Part shown: positions 63,107 through 64,000 of the stretch, in pieces
How positions within the stretch are numbered: the stretch's first letter is position 1
How the letters are laid out: each line of letters opens with the position of its first letter
Assembly (NCBI GenBank): GCA_030737835.1
Contig: CM060852.1
Span: forward strand, 11,007,603 to 11,071,602
DNA: 64,000 nt
DNA from: Acorus gramineus
Taxonomy: Eukaryota; Streptophyta; Magnoliopsida; Acorales; Acoraceae
Direction of reading: 5' to 3'
Position numbers and translations under genes: made by a program
The notes under the pieces: model-generated
Database searches by the model: none
What the model saw: the letters and a program-made list of their open reading frames with translations, nothing else
What the model was told of the DNA's origin: nothing

Positions 63107-63325
63107 AAAAAAAAAAAAAAAAGAAGAGAAGAGATAATAATAAAATAATATAAGATAATATATAACAGGAAGAAGAATCCAGAAGACCCTAGCAACTCAC
63201 GGGTTCAAAAAGGACAGTCACGGGAGCGCATGACAAAAAGCGCATGACAAAAAAGAAAAAGAAGAAATGACTTAAAGTAAAAGATGACACCAGAAGAGGA
63301 CAAGAAGTCACTCAAGGAAGAATGA

Positions 63326-63405
63326 CCACGGATTCCAAACCCTTTGAAGTCCGCAAGCTTTGCCTCCACGGATTCCAAACCCTTTGAAGTCCGCAAGCTT
63401 TGCCT
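63326..63405 (+). repeat. Two 40-base tandem repeats upstream of the viral TATA box
   Basis: The copies at 63326-63365 and 63366-63405 both begin 'ccacggattccaaacccttt' and end 'cgcaagctttgcct'. They end exactly at the TATA box. Confidence 0.9.
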
Positions 63406-63411
63406 ATAAAA
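63405..63411 (+). promoter_or_regulatory. Viral TATA box, plus-strand copy
   Basis: TATAAAAAGGAGG directly follows the tandem repeats. Transcription would start near 63435 and run rightward out of the element into host DNA at 63813. Confidence 0.6.
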
Positions 63412-63792
63412 AGGAGGCAAGTTAGTCGAAGGAGGGCATCGGCGAAAAAACCAAGTCCACAAGAACCCTCTACAAAAAAATCCACCAAAAAACCCAGAGT
63501 ACTTTGTAACATAGAAGATTGGGCAAAAGAGGGAGATATCCTTCTCAATCCCAGAGTTGTAAGTTTTCTTTTCTGTAAGCTTATGAGCCTATGTTCTATG
63601 TATTATACATGTTGCTATGTAATATGGTTTATGCATGTTTAATAATATAAGTCTTTTCAGTTTCTATCTGTTTCCTGTTAATTAATATATATAAAAAAAA
63701 AAAAAAAACCCCTCTCTAAAAAGAATTTGGTCTAAAACCTTTTTGTATTAAGAGTGACTCTCTAAAGAATTTATTGTCTTAAAAGTGGGATC

Positions 63793-63812
63793 ATGTCTGT
63801 GGTCACCATGTT
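63793..63812 (+). repeat. Right 20-base direct repeat flanking the viral insertion
   Basis: Identical to 57816-57835. Four non-matching bases (GATC, 63789-63792) lie between it and the last viral base. Confidence 0.85.
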
Positions 63813-64000
63813 CTCATTTGTTCTTTTATATGATCGTCAGACCAAACAAATAAGAAAATGTAGCATTCATAAGCTGATATTTTTTAGGTTTATGGTATAC
63901 TGTTTTAATAAAATATTTGATGGTTCACATCCATGTTTATATTTCATTTAATTTGTTAATGAATGAAGAACATGAACATTGTTTAAAACTGCTCAAACAA
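63813..64000. other. AT-rich host DNA
   Basis: Nothing recognised. Confidence 0.5.

Larger units (their letters stand above)
62887..63786 (+). repeat. Right arm of the viral inverted repeat
   Basis: It is nearly identical to the reverse complement of 61771-62661. Differences I can see are the upstream repeat period (40 here against 37), A/T-run length (16-18 A here against about 29 T), a 6-base gap near 63275, and single substitutions such as in the ORF2 tail near 62965. Confidence 0.9.
57833..63788. mobile_element. Endogenous pararetrovirus-like (Caulimoviridae-type) insertion, foldback arrangement
   Basis: This is one insertion of about 5.95 kb. The minus-strand copy runs from 62661 to 57833: end of ORF2, leader, primer site, polyprotein, beginning of ORF2. 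A plus-strand partial copy runs from 62662 to 63788: middle and end of ORF2, leader, ending at the primer site. The polyprotein has a CCHC zinc knuckle, DTG protease, YIDD reverse transcriptase and RNase H, with a Met-tRNA primer site upstream. No integrase and no LTRs are seen, which favours a pararetrovirus over an LTR retrotransposon. No movement-protein region is recognised. Coding frames are interrupted, so the copy is defective. Genus not assignable by eye. Confidence 0.85.

Noticed and set aside
57833-63788. LTR retrotransposon with LTRs at 61.8-62.6 and 62.9-63.8 kb
   Set aside because: The repeats are inverted, not direct, include the end of an open frame, and there is no integrase.

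Overview
This is a 64-kb piece of a flowering-plant nuclear genome. Genes are split by GT-AG introns, spacers are very AT-rich, and the transposon families are typical of angiosperms. The proteins are plant-specific or land-plant conserved (asparagine synthetase, an ARM-repeat U-box protein, a plastid-type EngB GTPase, a BSD protein, a PHLOEM PROTEIN 2-LIKE A10-type protein and a phytosulfokine precursor). I cannot fix the species or order from the sequence.

Layout. At 1-158 (minus) is the first exon of an unnamed small protein that runs off the left edge. About 6 kb of AT-rich spacer follows. A 14-exon asparagine synthetase gene fills 6326-16726 (minus); I rebuilt every splice junction, and it keeps an open frame from the catalytic Cys2 to the stop. 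One of its introns starts with GC rather than GT, and its first intron holds a LINE fragment. At 18976-22610 (plus) lies a broken copy of a CD2BP2/LIN1-type spliceosome gene: it has a frameshift, a lost splice donor and no GYF-domain exons. LINE and LTR-like debris and a Harbinger-like element lie in and after it.

A gene cluster follows: a PUB30/31-type U-box protein (28666-30033, plus), a small unrecognised protein (34450-34767, plus), EngB (35241-37775, minus), a BSD-domain gene (38054-41697, plus), a PP2-A10-like gene (45010-46209, plus) and a phytosulfokine precursor (54053-54407, minus). EngB and BSD diverge from a shared promoter of about 280 bp. From memory, the order U-box, BSD, PP2-A10-like, PSK matches an Arabidopsis chromosome 3 block, so this looks like ancient microsynteny.

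The right end (57833-63788) is one insertion: an endogenous pararetrovirus-like (Caulimoviridae-type) element with a Met-tRNA primer site, capsid/zinc-knuckle, protease, RT and RNase H, broken by at least three frameshifts. It is arranged head to head as a foldback with arms of about 0.9 kb. An identical 20-bp direct repeat flanks it, and its right edge falls at the primer-binding site. Joining the two partial copies on paper gives a circle of only about 5 kb, with no recognisable movement protein or integrase. This is the most unusual object in the window.

The genes do not form one pathway. They cover nitrogen assimilation (asparagine synthetase), ubiquitin ligation (PUB), organelle ribosome assembly (EngB) and peptide signalling (PSK), plus proteins of unknown role.
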